A DNA stretch of 64,000 nt from UBA668 sp041394605 (lineage in GTDB: Bacteria > Actinomycetota > Acidimicrobiia > Acidimicrobiales > Ilumatobacteraceae): contig JAWKHX010000005.1 of assembly GCA_041394605.1 (NCBI GenBank), positions 248,001-312,000 of the forward strand, written 5' to 3'. Positions 27,884 through 36,976 of this stretch are shown piece by piece. The notes beneath the pieces were generated by a model. It was not told where the DNA came from. It was given only the letters and a program-made list of their open reading frames with translations, and did no database searches. The translations under genes and the position numbers were made by a program. Each line of letters opens with the position of its first letter. The first letter of the stretch is position 1.

Positions 27884-29373
27884 CGATGGTGGACGTCGCG
27901 ACCGCCGGTGGCGTGGCGGATCAGGTGCTGGCGGTCGCCCGCCGGGTGGTCAGCGAGGCGCCCAACCAGCGGGCCAAGGACCACGCCCAGGCCGTGGTGG
28001 ACCGGCTCTCCGGGCCGCTGCGGGTCGCCATCGCCGGCCGTGTGAAGGCCGGCAAGAGCACCCTGCTCAACGCGCTGGTCGGCGAGCGGCTGGCCCCCAC
28101 GGACGCCGGGGAGTGCACCAAGATCGTCAGCCGGTACCGGCGCGGCCCGTCCTATGAGGTGGTCGCCCGGTTGCGCGGTGGGCGGACCGAGCCGCTGGCG
28201 TTCAGCCGCACCGGTGGCTCGCTGGACGTGAAGCTGGGCTCGCTGCGCGAGGCGGACATCGAGACCCTGGACATCTCCTGGCCGACGTCCACGCTGGAGA
28301 CGATCACGCTCATCGACACGCCCGGCCTCGCCAGCCTCAACGACGAGAACTCGCGGCGCACCCGCGAGTTCCTCGAGTTCGACGAGGGCAAGCCCAGCGA
28401 CGCCGACGCCGTCATCTACCTCATGCGCCACGCCCACCGCAGCGACGTCGCGTTCCTCGACGCGTTCATGGACCGCTCCGTCACGGCGGCCTCGCCGGTG
28501 AACGCGGTCGCCGTCCTCAGCCGCGCCGACGAGATCGGTGCCGGCCGGCTGGACGCGATGGAGTCCGCGGCGCGCATCGCCCAGCGCTACAGCGTGGACC
28601 CCTCGCTCACCGGGCTGTGTGCCGCGGTGGTGCCCCTGGCCGGCCTGCTGGCCGAGACCGGGCTGACGCTGCGCGAGGACGAAGTGGCCGCACTGCGGAT
28701 GCTGGCCGGCACACCGGGCGACGTGCTGGAGCGGATGCTGCTGAGCACCGACCAGTTCTGCGCCACGTCCGCCAGCGAGTTGACCGTGGAGTTGCGCCGC
28801 AACCTGCTGGACCGCTTGGGCCTGTACGGCGTGCGCCTGGCCCTGCGGGCCATCACGGCCGGCCAGGCCACCACCGCGGCGGCGCTCGGCCCCATCCTGG
28901 TGGAGCAGTCAGGCCTCACTGCGCTGCGCCAACTGATCACCCGTCACTTCATGCCCCGCGCCCGCATCCTCCAGGCCCGTTCGGCGCTGGTCGCGCTGCG
29001 CTCGCTGAGCCGCAGCCTGCAGGAGGTCGCGCCGGACCTCGCCGGCGAGGTGGACCGCCGGCTGGAGCAGATCGAAGCCAGCACGGTGCAGTTCGCCCAG
29101 GTGCGTGGCGCCCACCTGGTGGGCTCGGGCGCGGTCGGCGTGCCGGCGGCGGACAAGGCGGAACTGGATCGCCTGTTCGCCACCAGCGAGCCGATCAGTG
29201 CGCTGGGCCTCAGCGCCGGCGCGAGCACCGATCAGATCCAGCAGGCCGCGTTGGCGGGGATCGGCAAGTGGCGGACCGCGGCCAGCGATCCGCTTGCCGA
29301 CCCGACCTCGGTGGAAGTGTTCGACACGGCGGCTCGGGTGTTGGAAGCCATCTACGGCGCGACCTTGCGCTGA
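27880..29373 (+). CDS. iniC: Dynamin-like GTPase, IniC-type
   Basis: A 497-residue dynamin-family GTPase, very near the 493 residues of mycobacterial IniC. P-loop AGRVKAGKSTLLNALVG (52-60 core), G3 IDTPG (about 145-149), G4-like SRADEIGAGRLDAM (about 214-227). The stretch GLLAETGLTLREDEVAALR also matches IniC from memory. No transmembrane paddle is evident, unlike the IniA-type neighbour, so it may act as its partner. The start codon overlaps the iniA-like stop by 4 bp; ATG 27886 is an alternative start. Together they fit a two-component bacterial dynamin. Confidence 0.9.
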   Translation: MTMVDVATAGGVADQVLAVARRVVSEAPNQRAKDHAQAVVDRLSGPLRVAIAGRVKAGKSTLLNALVGERLAPTDAGECTKIVSRYRRGPSYEVVARLRGGRTEPLAFSRTGGSLDVKLGSLREADIETLDISWPTSTLETITLIDTPGLASLNDENSRRTREFLEFDEGKPSDADAVIYLMRHAHRSDVAFLDAFMDRSVTAASPVNAVAVLSRADEIGAGRLDAMESAARIAQRYSVDPSLTGLCAAVVPLAGLLAETGLTLREDEVAALRMLAGTPGDVLERMLLSTDQFCATSASELTVELRRNLLDRLGLYGVRLALRAITAGQATTAAALGPILVEQSGLTALRQLITRHFMPRARILQARSALVALRSLSRSLQEVAPDLAGEVDRRLEQIEASTVQFAQVRGAHLVGSGAVGVPAADKAELDRLFATSEPISALGLSAGASTDQIQQAALAGIGKWRTAASDPLADPTSVEVFDTAARVLEAIYGATLR

Positions 29374-29411
29374 GGTTGCACGGACCGGGCGGAAGCGAGG
29401 AGGGTTGCCGG

Positions 29412-31850
29412 ATGGGCTACACGGTGGGGTTGGATCTGGGGACGACGTTCACGGCGGCGGCCGTGATGCGCGACGGGAAGGTGGACGTGGTGTCGCTCGG
29501 CAACCACGCCGTGGCCATCCCGTCGGTGGTGTTCCTGCGGGAGGACGGCGAACTGCTGGTCGGCGAAGCCGCAGTGCGGCGCAGCGCCCGCGAACCGGTG
29601 CGTGCGGCGCGGGCGTTCAAGCGCCGCTTCGGTGACGCCGCGCCGATCATCCTCGACCGCACCCCGTTCAGCGCCGATCGCCTGTCCGTCGCCATCCTCA
29701 CCTCCGTGATGGCCGAGGTGGAGAAGCGCCAGGGTGCCTCGCCGGACAAGGTGGCCGTCACCCATCCGGCCAACTGGGGTGGCTTCAAGACCGACCTGCT
29801 GCGCGCCACGCTCACCCAGGCCGGCCTGGGCGACGCGCTGATGGTGCCCGAGCCCGTGGCGGCCGCGGTGCAGTACTCGTCCACGTCGCGGGTGGACGTC
29901 GGCGACGTCGTGGCGGTGTACGACCTCGGTGGCGGCACGTTCGACGCCGCCGTCCTGCAGAAGACGGCCGATGGGTTCGACATCCTCGGCCAGCCGCAGG
30001 GTCTGGAACGCCTTGGTGGCATCGACTTCGACGACGCCGTGCTGGCCCATGTGCGCAGCGCGCTCGGCGACGCGCTGGCGGCCGGCGACCAGGATGATCC
30101 GGCGGTGCGTGAGGGCCTGTCGGCGCTGCGCGACGAGTGCGTGGCCGCCAAGGAGGCGTTGTCGGCGGACAGCGATGCCACCATCCGCGTCAACCTGCCC
30201 CACCTGCGCACCGAGGTGCGCATCACCCGCAACGAGTTCGAGGACGCCATCCGCCCGATGGTGCGCGAGACGGTGCAGGCGTTGCGCCGCGCGCTGGACA
30301 GCGCCAAGGTGCCGACGGACCAGGTGAAGGCCGTCCTGCTGGCGGGCGGTTCGTCGCGCATCCCGCTGGCGGGGGAGTTGCTGGCCCAGGAGTTCGGCCG
30401 GCCGGTCGTGGCCGACAGCCACCCCAAGCACACCGTCGCCATGGGCGCCGCCCGCGCTGCCACCCAGGCCGTGCGGCCGGCCGCGCCGCCTCCCCCGCCG
30501 CCTGCCGCCGCGCCGCCTCCCCCTGCCCCCGCGACCTCGGCCGCTGCCCCCACAGCACCGATGGCCGCGCCCGTCGCGCCCAGCCCTGCGCCGCCCTCAC
30601 CGTCGCCGTCGCCGTCACCGATGGCGGCTCCGCCCGCAGCGCCCGCGCCCTCGGCCGCGCCGCCGGCGGCGGGTGTGCCGGGCACCCCGTCCCCCGCACC
30701 GTCCGGCGGGACGAAGCGCAACCCGAAGGTGCTCATCGGCGCTGGTGTGGCGGCCGTGGCCCTGGTGGTGGGGGGTGTGTTGGTGTTCGGCGGTGGCGAG
30801 GACGGCGGCGGGTCCGCCGCCACCACGTCGCCGGCCGCGGCGACCACCGGGGTGGACGGCACGGATGGGTCGGACGGCACGGACGTCACCACCGCCACCG
30901 GCGAGATCACCACCACGTCGATTCCCGAGGCGCCTGCCGGCGCCGAGTGGTACGACGGTGCGTCCGGTTGGCAGATGGCCATCGACCCGGCCTGGACGGA
31001 GACCTCCCTCGACGGGGTGGAGGTCGCCTGGTACACGGGCGGTGGCACGGACACCTTCCGCAGCAACGTCCTCGTCAGCACCGCCGCTGCCAGCGGCCTG
31101 TCGATGGAGGAGTACCTCCAACTCAACCGCGACAACCTCGCCTCGTCGATCCCCGACGTGGAGTTCCTGGACACGCTGGTCCACACGGACAACGGTTACC
31201 CCGTCGGCCGGTTGAAGTACACCGCCGACTTCGGCAGCGGCCTGCAGTACACGATGCTGTTCGTCGTCGCGTCCGGCGACTCGTTCGTCAACGTCCAGTA
31301 CGCCGCGGAGCCGGACACGGCGCGGACGGAGGCCGACACCGTGGAGGGCTACCTGCGCACCCTGCACCCCAGCGGTGGCACGGCCGATCCGGGCTCGGGC
31401 ACCATCTCCGGCGTGCTGTGGGAACCGGGCACGCTGCCCACGGTGGCGGGTGCGATCGACGACGCCGTGTCCGGGGACCCGACGGACTTCGTGCGGATCT
31501 CGATCTACGCGGGGTACGCCACAGTGGTCGTGCCGTCGAGCACCGCTGGCGCCTACGACACCTACGACTGGTCGCCGGACGGCACCCTGACGGGTCCGTC
31601 GCCGGAGAGCGTGGACGCCGGCACACCGACGTTCACCGTGGACGACATCAACTGGTCGGGCATCGCCGCGCAGATCGTCGCCGCGCCCAGCCTGGTCGGC
31701 CTGCCGAACGGCTCGGTGATGTTCATCGTCGCCGAGTTCGCAGTGACCGGGGGGATCGAGGGCACCTCCGTCACCGTGTTCGTGATGGACGGTGGCGTCA
31801 CCAAGTTCGTCCGCATGGACGCCACCGGCCAGGTGCTGGTCACCGGCTGA
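29412..31850 (+). CDS. Membrane-spanning Hsp70-like protein 3 with LpqN-like outer domain
   Basis: An 812-residue protein; GAGGAGGG (29397-29404) precedes ATG 29412. Residues 1-355 are the Hsp70/actin ATPase (VGLDLGTTFTAAAVM, VYDLGGGTFDAAVL, VLLAGGSSRIPLAGELL). There is no peptide-binding domain. A Pro/Ala/Ser linker (about 360-430) leads to one transmembrane helix (about 438-460; VLIGAGVAAVALVVGGVLVF). Outside lie a Thr/Asp spacer, an LpqN/PsbP-like domain (about 511-660; GASGWQMAIDPAW, YTMLFVVASGDSFVNVQYA) and a C-terminal beta domain. Close paralogue of Hsp70-like 1 (same topology, different outer domain). It lies 38 bp after iniC-like, likely the same transcript. A role coupling outside signals to an ATPase switch is inferred. 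Confidence 0.88.
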   Translation: MGYTVGLDLGTTFTAAAVMRDGKVDVVSLGNHAVAIPSVVFLREDGELLVGEAAVRRSAREPVRAARAFKRRFGDAAPIILDRTPFSADRLSVAILTSVMAEVEKRQGASPDKVAVTHPANWGGFKTDLLRATLTQAGLGDALMVPEPVAAAVQYSSTSRVDVGDVVAVYDLGGGTFDAAVLQKTADGFDILGQPQGLERLGGIDFDDAVLAHVRSALGDALAAGDQDDPAVREGLSALRDECVAAKEALSADSDATIRVNLPHLRTEVRITRNEFEDAIRPMVRETVQALRRALDSAKVPTDQVKAVLLAGGSSRIPLAGELLAQEFGRPVVADSHPKHTVAMGAARAATQAVRPAAPPPPPPAAAPPPPAPATSAAAPTAPMAAPVAPSPAPPSPSPSPSPMAAPPAAPAPSAAPPAAGVPGTPSPAPSGGTKRNPKVLIGAGVAAVALVVGGVLVFGGGEDGGGSAATTSPAAATTGVDGTDGSDGTDVTTATGEITTTSIPEAPAGAEWYDGASGWQMAIDPAWTETSLDGVEVAWYTGGGTDTFRSNVLVSTAAASGLSMEEYLQLNRDNLASSIPDVEFLDTLVHTDNGYPVGRLKYTADFGSGLQYTMLFVVASGDSFVNVQYAAEPDTARTEADTVEGYLRTLHPSGGTADPGSGTISGVLWEPGTLPTVAGAIDDAVSGDPTDFVRISIYAGYATVVVPSSTAGAYDTYDWSPDGTLTGPSPESVDAGTPTFTVDDINWSGIAAQIVAAPSLVGLPNGSVMFIVAEFAVTGGIEGTSVTVFVMDGGVTKFVRMDATGQVLVTG

Positions 31851-31870
31851 GCGGCGTGCAGCCGTTCACC

Positions 31871-31876
31871 TACGCT
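31871..31876 (+). promoter_or_regulatory. -10 box for the lipoprotein gene
   Basis: TACGCT lies 6 nt before ATG 31883, so an internal leaderless start is possible in addition to read-through from the operon. Confidence 0.4.
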
Positions 31877-31882
31877 GTGACG

Positions 31883-32587
31883 ATGCGGCGCACCCTTGTC
31901 CTCGGTGTGCCCGTCGCCATGTTGCTGTGGGGCGGGTGCAGTTCCAGCGATGCTCCGGCGGCTTCGTCCGCCCCACCCACGACGGCGGCACCCACCACCG
32001 CCCCGCCCACCACGGTGGCACCCACCACCGCCCCGCCCACCGACCCGCCGACCACGTTGACCACGTTGGCCACCACCACGACCACGGCGCCGGAGCCCGT
32101 GATCGACGTCAGCGGCGCCGTCGCCGCGCTCCGGGCCGTCGCCGCCGAGGCGGCAGCGCGGGGGATGGAGTTGAACGGCAACGACATCGGCGGCACCGGC
32201 CCCTGCCCCCTCGGGCTGGAGGGCGACATCTGGGCGGCCGAGACCGGGGGTGCGGTGTACTGCCAGGTCGGCGACGGGGCCCAGTTGCGGGCCTGGTTCG
32301 TGGCGATCACCGACCACTTCGAACTGGCCGAGTTCCTTGCCGCGGTTGCCGGCACCACGCTGGACACCGCCGACCTCGGGCCGTACGAGGGCGGGGTGCT
32401 GTCGTCCCACTGCTTCACCTCCGACGGTGACGCGGGATGCATCGTGGTGTGGGAGTCCGGCGACCTCGTGGTAGGCATCAGCGCCCTCACCGCCGACCCC
32501 GTGCCCCTGGTGCCCGAGCTCACCGCGGACCTGGAGACGGTCGTCGTCAGCGTGGCGAGCCTGGACGTGGGCGCACTGCAGTTCTAA
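31883..32587 (+). CDS. Putative lipoprotein (lpqJ-like position)
   Basis: A 234-residue exported protein. The signal peptide MRRTLVLGVPVAMLLWGGC ends in a Cys with an atypical lipobox (Trp at -3). A Thr/Pro-rich spacer (about 25-72) leads to a globular domain (about 75-234) with four Cys (GPCPLG, VYCQVG, SHCFTS, GCIVVW), likely two disulfides. No family is recognised. In mycobacteria a lipoprotein gene (lpqJ) also follows iniC, but sequence similarity is not claimed. The stop is 6 bp before the HAIR palindrome of dnaK. Confidence 0.75.
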   Translation: MRRTLVLGVPVAMLLWGGCSSSDAPAASSAPPTTAAPTTAPPTTVAPTTAPPTDPPTTLTTLATTTTTAPEPVIDVSGAVAALRAVAAEAAARGMELNGNDIGGTGPCPLGLEGDIWAAETGGAVYCQVGDGAQLRAWFVAITDHFELAEFLAAVAGTTLDTADLGPYEGGVLSSHCFTSDGDAGCIVVWESGDLVVGISALTADPVPLVPELTADLETVVVSVASLDVGALQF

Positions 32588-32593
32588 TCAAAT

Positions 32594-32614
32594 CCTGAGT
32601 CACAGTGACTCAGG
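32594..32614. promoter_or_regulatory. HAIR-type HspR operator upstream of dnaK
   Basis: CCTGAGT-N7-ACTCAGG, a 21-bp nearly perfect palindrome, matches the HspR inverted repeat (CTTGAGT-N7-ACTCAAG) except at one symmetric position. HspR is encoded at the end of the same operon. TTTTCTT follows directly, so the hairpin may also end transcription from the lipoprotein gene. Confidence 0.85.
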
Positions 32615-32630
32615 TTTTCTTCCAGCCAAG

Positions 32631-32660
32631 TTGTCGGGAACTCCAGCGCCCCACTAGCCT
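32631..32660 (+). promoter_or_regulatory. dnaK operon promoter
   Basis: TTGTCG (32631-32636) and TAGCCT (32655-32660) are 18 nt apart, 16 bp downstream of the HAIR palindrome. The leader is about 53 nt; AAGGAG lies 8 nt before ATG 32720. Confidence 0.6.
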
Positions 32661-32719
32661 TGCGTCAGGTGCGCTCAGCATCGAGCAGCCACCCGTCCAG
32701 ACACGCAAGGAGTCCCCCC

Positions 32720-34552
<1,833 letters not shown>

Positions 34553-34562
34553 CGGTGGTGGC

Positions 34563-35168
34563 ATGACGGACGTACCCACGCCCGAAGACTCCACCGACGC
34601 CGGCGACGAGTTCGCCCCGTTCGACGACGCCGAACTGCTGGCCGACCTCACCAGCGAGATGAGCCGCCCGCGGCCGCTCGCCGGTGAGGGCGCCGACGAC
34701 GTGCTGCTCGGCGATGCGGCCGCGGTGGCCGCCGCCGAGGCGGACGTGGCTGACGATGTGGCCGCGCTGCTGGCCGAGCGCGACCAGTTCAAGGACATCG
34801 CCCTGCGCCTGCAGGCGGACTTCGACAACTACCGCAAGCGGATGGCCACCCAGCAGGCCGACGAGGTGCAGCGCGCCACCGGCAAGATGGCCGAGGCCCT
34901 GCTGCCCGTGCTGGACGCCTGCGAGGCCGCGTTCGTGCAGCATCCCGCCGAGGTTGAGCCGGTCTTCAACCTGCTGCTCGGCGAACTGCGCAAGCTGGGC
35001 CTGGAGGGGATGAACCTGCTGGAGCAGCCGTTCGACCCCAACCTGGCCGAGGCCGTCATGCACGAGCCCGGCGACGGCGCGGAGACCGTGGTCTCCGAGG
35101 TCCTGCGCAGTGGCTACACCTGGCAGGGCCGCGTCCTGCGCGCGGCCATGGTGAAGGTCCGCGGGTAG
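34563..35168 (+). CDS. grpE: Nucleotide exchange factor GrpE
   Basis: A 201-residue GrpE with an acidic disordered N terminus (about 1-65), a long coiled coil (AALLAERDQFKDIALRLQAD, then FDNYRKRMATQQADEVQRA) and the C-terminal beta domain (PFDPNLAEAVMHEPGDG, SEVLRSGYTWQGRVLRAAMV). It releases ADP from DnaK. It starts 10 nt after the dnaK stop; the in-frame extension to 34500 lies inside dnaK and is not used. Confidence 0.96.
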   Translation: MTDVPTPEDSTDAGDEFAPFDDAELLADLTSEMSRPRPLAGEGADDVLLGDAAAVAAAEADVADDVAALLAERDQFKDIALRLQADFDNYRKRMATQQADEVQRATGKMAEALLPVLDACEAAFVQHPAEVEPVFNLLLGELRKLGLEGMNLLEQPFDPNLAEAVMHEPGDGAETVVSEVLRSGYTWQGRVLRAAMVKVRG

Positions 35169-35205
35169 AGCAGGCCCCCATGTCCCCCCGCCCGCCCGCC
35201 CCCGG

Positions 35206-35347
35206 ATCCGAGTGTCACGCCGCCGGTGCGAGTGCCACGCCGCCGATCCGAGTGCCCGGCCGCATCCGAGTGCTCACCCCCACCCCGGGGTGGGGGTCGG
35301 CACTCGGATGGAGCGTCGCACTCGGGTGGGGACGGTGGCACTCGCAT
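35206..35347. repeat. Foldback array of CGAGTG motifs between grpE and dnaJ
   Basis: Four 9-bp units of the form ATCCGAGTG start at 35206, 35226, 35246 and 35264; three complementary CACTCGGAT-like units start at 35301, 35319 and 35339. The spacings (18, then 20) mirror each other around CACCCCGGGGTG at 35281-35292, so the inner six units can fold into one long interrupted hairpin with arms of about 60 nt. Confidence 0.8.
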
Positions 35348-35378
35348 CACGGCTGGCACGGAAGGAGGTGAGTGAACG

Positions 35379-36512
35379 ATGACGGCACAGCGGGAGTGGT
35401 TCGAGAAGGACTACTACAAGGTCCTCGGGGTGGGCGAGAAGGCCACCCCGAAGGAGATCACCAAGGCGTACCGCGCCGCGGCGCGCGACAGCCATCCGGA
35501 CACCCACCCCGGCGACGCCAAGGCCGAGGAGCGCTTCAAGGAGGTCAGCGCGGCGTACGACGTGCTCGGCGACGAGGCCAAGCGCAAGGAGTACGACGAG
35601 GTCCGCGCCCTCGGTCCGATGGGTGGTGGCTTCGGCCCCGGTGGTCCGGGCGCCGGCGGCTTCAACTTCAACGTGGGTGCCGACGGCCTGGGCGACCTCC
35701 TCGGCCAGATGTTCAACCGCGGTGGCCGTGGCGGCCGAGGCCGTGGCGCGTCCGCAGGCGCCGGCCCGCAGCGCGGCGCCGACGTGGAGGCCACCCTGAC
35801 GCTGGACTTCGTGGACGCGGCCAAGGGGCTCACCACCACGCTCAGCCTCACCAGCGACGCCCCGTGCAGCACCTGTCACGGCAGCGGCGCCCGGCCCGGC
35901 ACCCAGCCCACCGTCTGCAGCCAGTGCGGCGGCCGCGGCGTCATCGACGACAACCAGGGCTTCTTCAGCTTCTCTTCGCCGTGCCGCGCCTGCGCCGGCC
36001 GCGGCGTCACCATCGAGCAGCCCTGTGGCACCTGCCGCGGCACGGGCGTGGAGCACCGCCCGCGTGACGTGCAGGCTCGCATCCCGGCCGGGGTGGCCGA
36101 CGGGCAGAAGATCCGCCTGAAGGGCCGCGGCGCGCCCGGCCGCAACGGTGGCCCAGCCGGCGACCTCATCGTCGAGTGCCATGTCGCCCCGCACCCGCTG
36201 TTCGGCCGGGACGGGCACAACCTCACCGTGCGGGTGCCCGTCACGTTCGCCGAGGCGGCACTCGGCGGCGACATCGACGTGCCCACGCTGGATGGCCCGC
36301 GGGTGATGCTGCGGCTGCGTCCTGGCACCCAGAGCGGCAGCCGACACCGGGTGAAGGGCAAGGGCATCGTCACCGCCAAGCACACCGGCGACCTCATCGT
36401 CACGGTCGATGTCGACGTGCCGCACCATCTCACACCGGAACAGAAGGCAGCCGTCGACGCCTTCGCCGAGGCGACTACCGTGTCGCCCAGAGCGCACCTG
36501 AAGGGGGCATGA
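35379..36512 (+). CDS. dnaJ: Chaperone DnaJ (Hsp40, type I)
   Basis: A 377-residue DnaJ. J domain: KDYYKVLGVGEKATPKEITK with the HPD motif in DSHPDTHPGD. A Gly-rich linker is followed by four zinc-finger repeats (CSTCHGSG, CSQCGGRG, CRACAGRG, CGTCRGTG) and the C-terminal client-binding domains (GDLIVECHVAPHPLFGRDG). It stimulates DnaK ATPase and delivers clients. GAAGGAGGTG (35361-35370) is an unusually full Shine-Dalgarno sequence before ATG 35379. A 210-bp gap with a foldback array separates it from grpE. Confidence 0.97.
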   Translation: MTAQREWFEKDYYKVLGVGEKATPKEITKAYRAAARDSHPDTHPGDAKAEERFKEVSAAYDVLGDEAKRKEYDEVRALGPMGGGFGPGGPGAGGFNFNVGADGLGDLLGQMFNRGGRGGRGRGASAGAGPQRGADVEATLTLDFVDAAKGLTTTLSLTSDAPCSTCHGSGARPGTQPTVCSQCGGRGVIDDNQGFFSFSSPCRACAGRGVTIEQPCGTCRGTGVEHRPRDVQARIPAGVADGQKIRLKGRGAPGRNGGPAGDLIVECHVAPHPLFGRDGHNLTVRVPVTFAEAALGGDIDVPTLDGPRVMLRLRPGTQSGSRHRVKGKGIVTAKHTGDLIVTVDVDVPHHLTPEQKAAVDAFAEATTVSPRAHLKGA

Positions 36513-36515
36513 GTC

Positions 36516-36902
36516 ATGCGATCCCGCGATCACGCCGTCTACGTCATCTCCGTCGCCGCCGAACTGGCCGGCATGCACCCGCAGACCCTGCGGATCTACG
36601 AGCGCCGCGGCCTGGTGTCGCCGGCGCGCACCCAGGGCGGCAACCGCCGCTACAGCGACGTGGACATCGAGCGCCTGCGGCGCATCCAGGAACTCGCCCA
36701 GGAGGGCATGAACCTGGAGGGCATCCGCCGGGTGATGGCGCTGGAGGCCGAGGTCGAGCAGCTGCGCGCCGAGGTGGATCATCTTCGCCATGTGGCCGCT
36801 GGCGCCATCGCCGAGGCGGAGCGTCGCGCCCCCCGGCGCGACCTCGTGCCCCTGCGCCAGGAGATCACCGTCTTCGGCGGCAAGCGCCTCGGCAGCAGGT
36901 AA
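36516..36902 (+). CDS. hspR: HspR, MerR-family heat-shock repressor
   Basis: A 128-residue MerR-type regulator. The winged helix has YVISVAAELAGMHPQTLRIY and ERRGLVSPARTQGGNRRYSD; a coiled coil (LEAEVEQLRAEVDHLRHVAA) follows, and the tail ends LVPLRQEITVFGGKRLGSR. HspR binds HAIR palindromes and represses the dnaK operon when DnaK is free. It starts 3 nt after the dnaJ stop and closes the operon. The matching palindrome is at 32594-32614. Confidence 0.96.
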   Translation: MRSRDHAVYVISVAAELAGMHPQTLRIYERRGLVSPARTQGGNRRYSDVDIERLRRIQELAQEGMNLEGIRRVMALEAEVEQLRAEVDHLRHVAAGAIAEAERRAPRRDLVPLRQEITVFGGKRLGSR

Positions 36903-36963
36903 CCACCCGCCCGCGGGCGTGTCGGGGTATGCACCGTCGCCGAGCCTCGTCAGCGATCTCCGT

Positions 36964-36969
36964 TACCAT
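36964..36969 (+). promoter_or_regulatory. -10 box of the STAND-SARP gene
   Basis: TACCAT lies 7 nt before ATG 36977, which points to a leaderless transcript and picks this start from a frame open far upstream. No clear -35 is seen. Confidence 0.5.
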
Positions 36970-36976
36970 GCGCCCG

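Noticed and set aside
30480..30720. Low-complexity Pro/Ala/Ser coding stretch in Hsp70-like gene 3 as an independent repeat element
   Set aside because: It is an ordinary linker in frame, with no nucleotide-level repeat structure beyond codon bias.
36909..36920. CGCCCGCGGGCG hairpin after hspR as terminator
   Set aside because: Perfect short palindrome but no T-run and common in 70% GC sequence; too weak to list.
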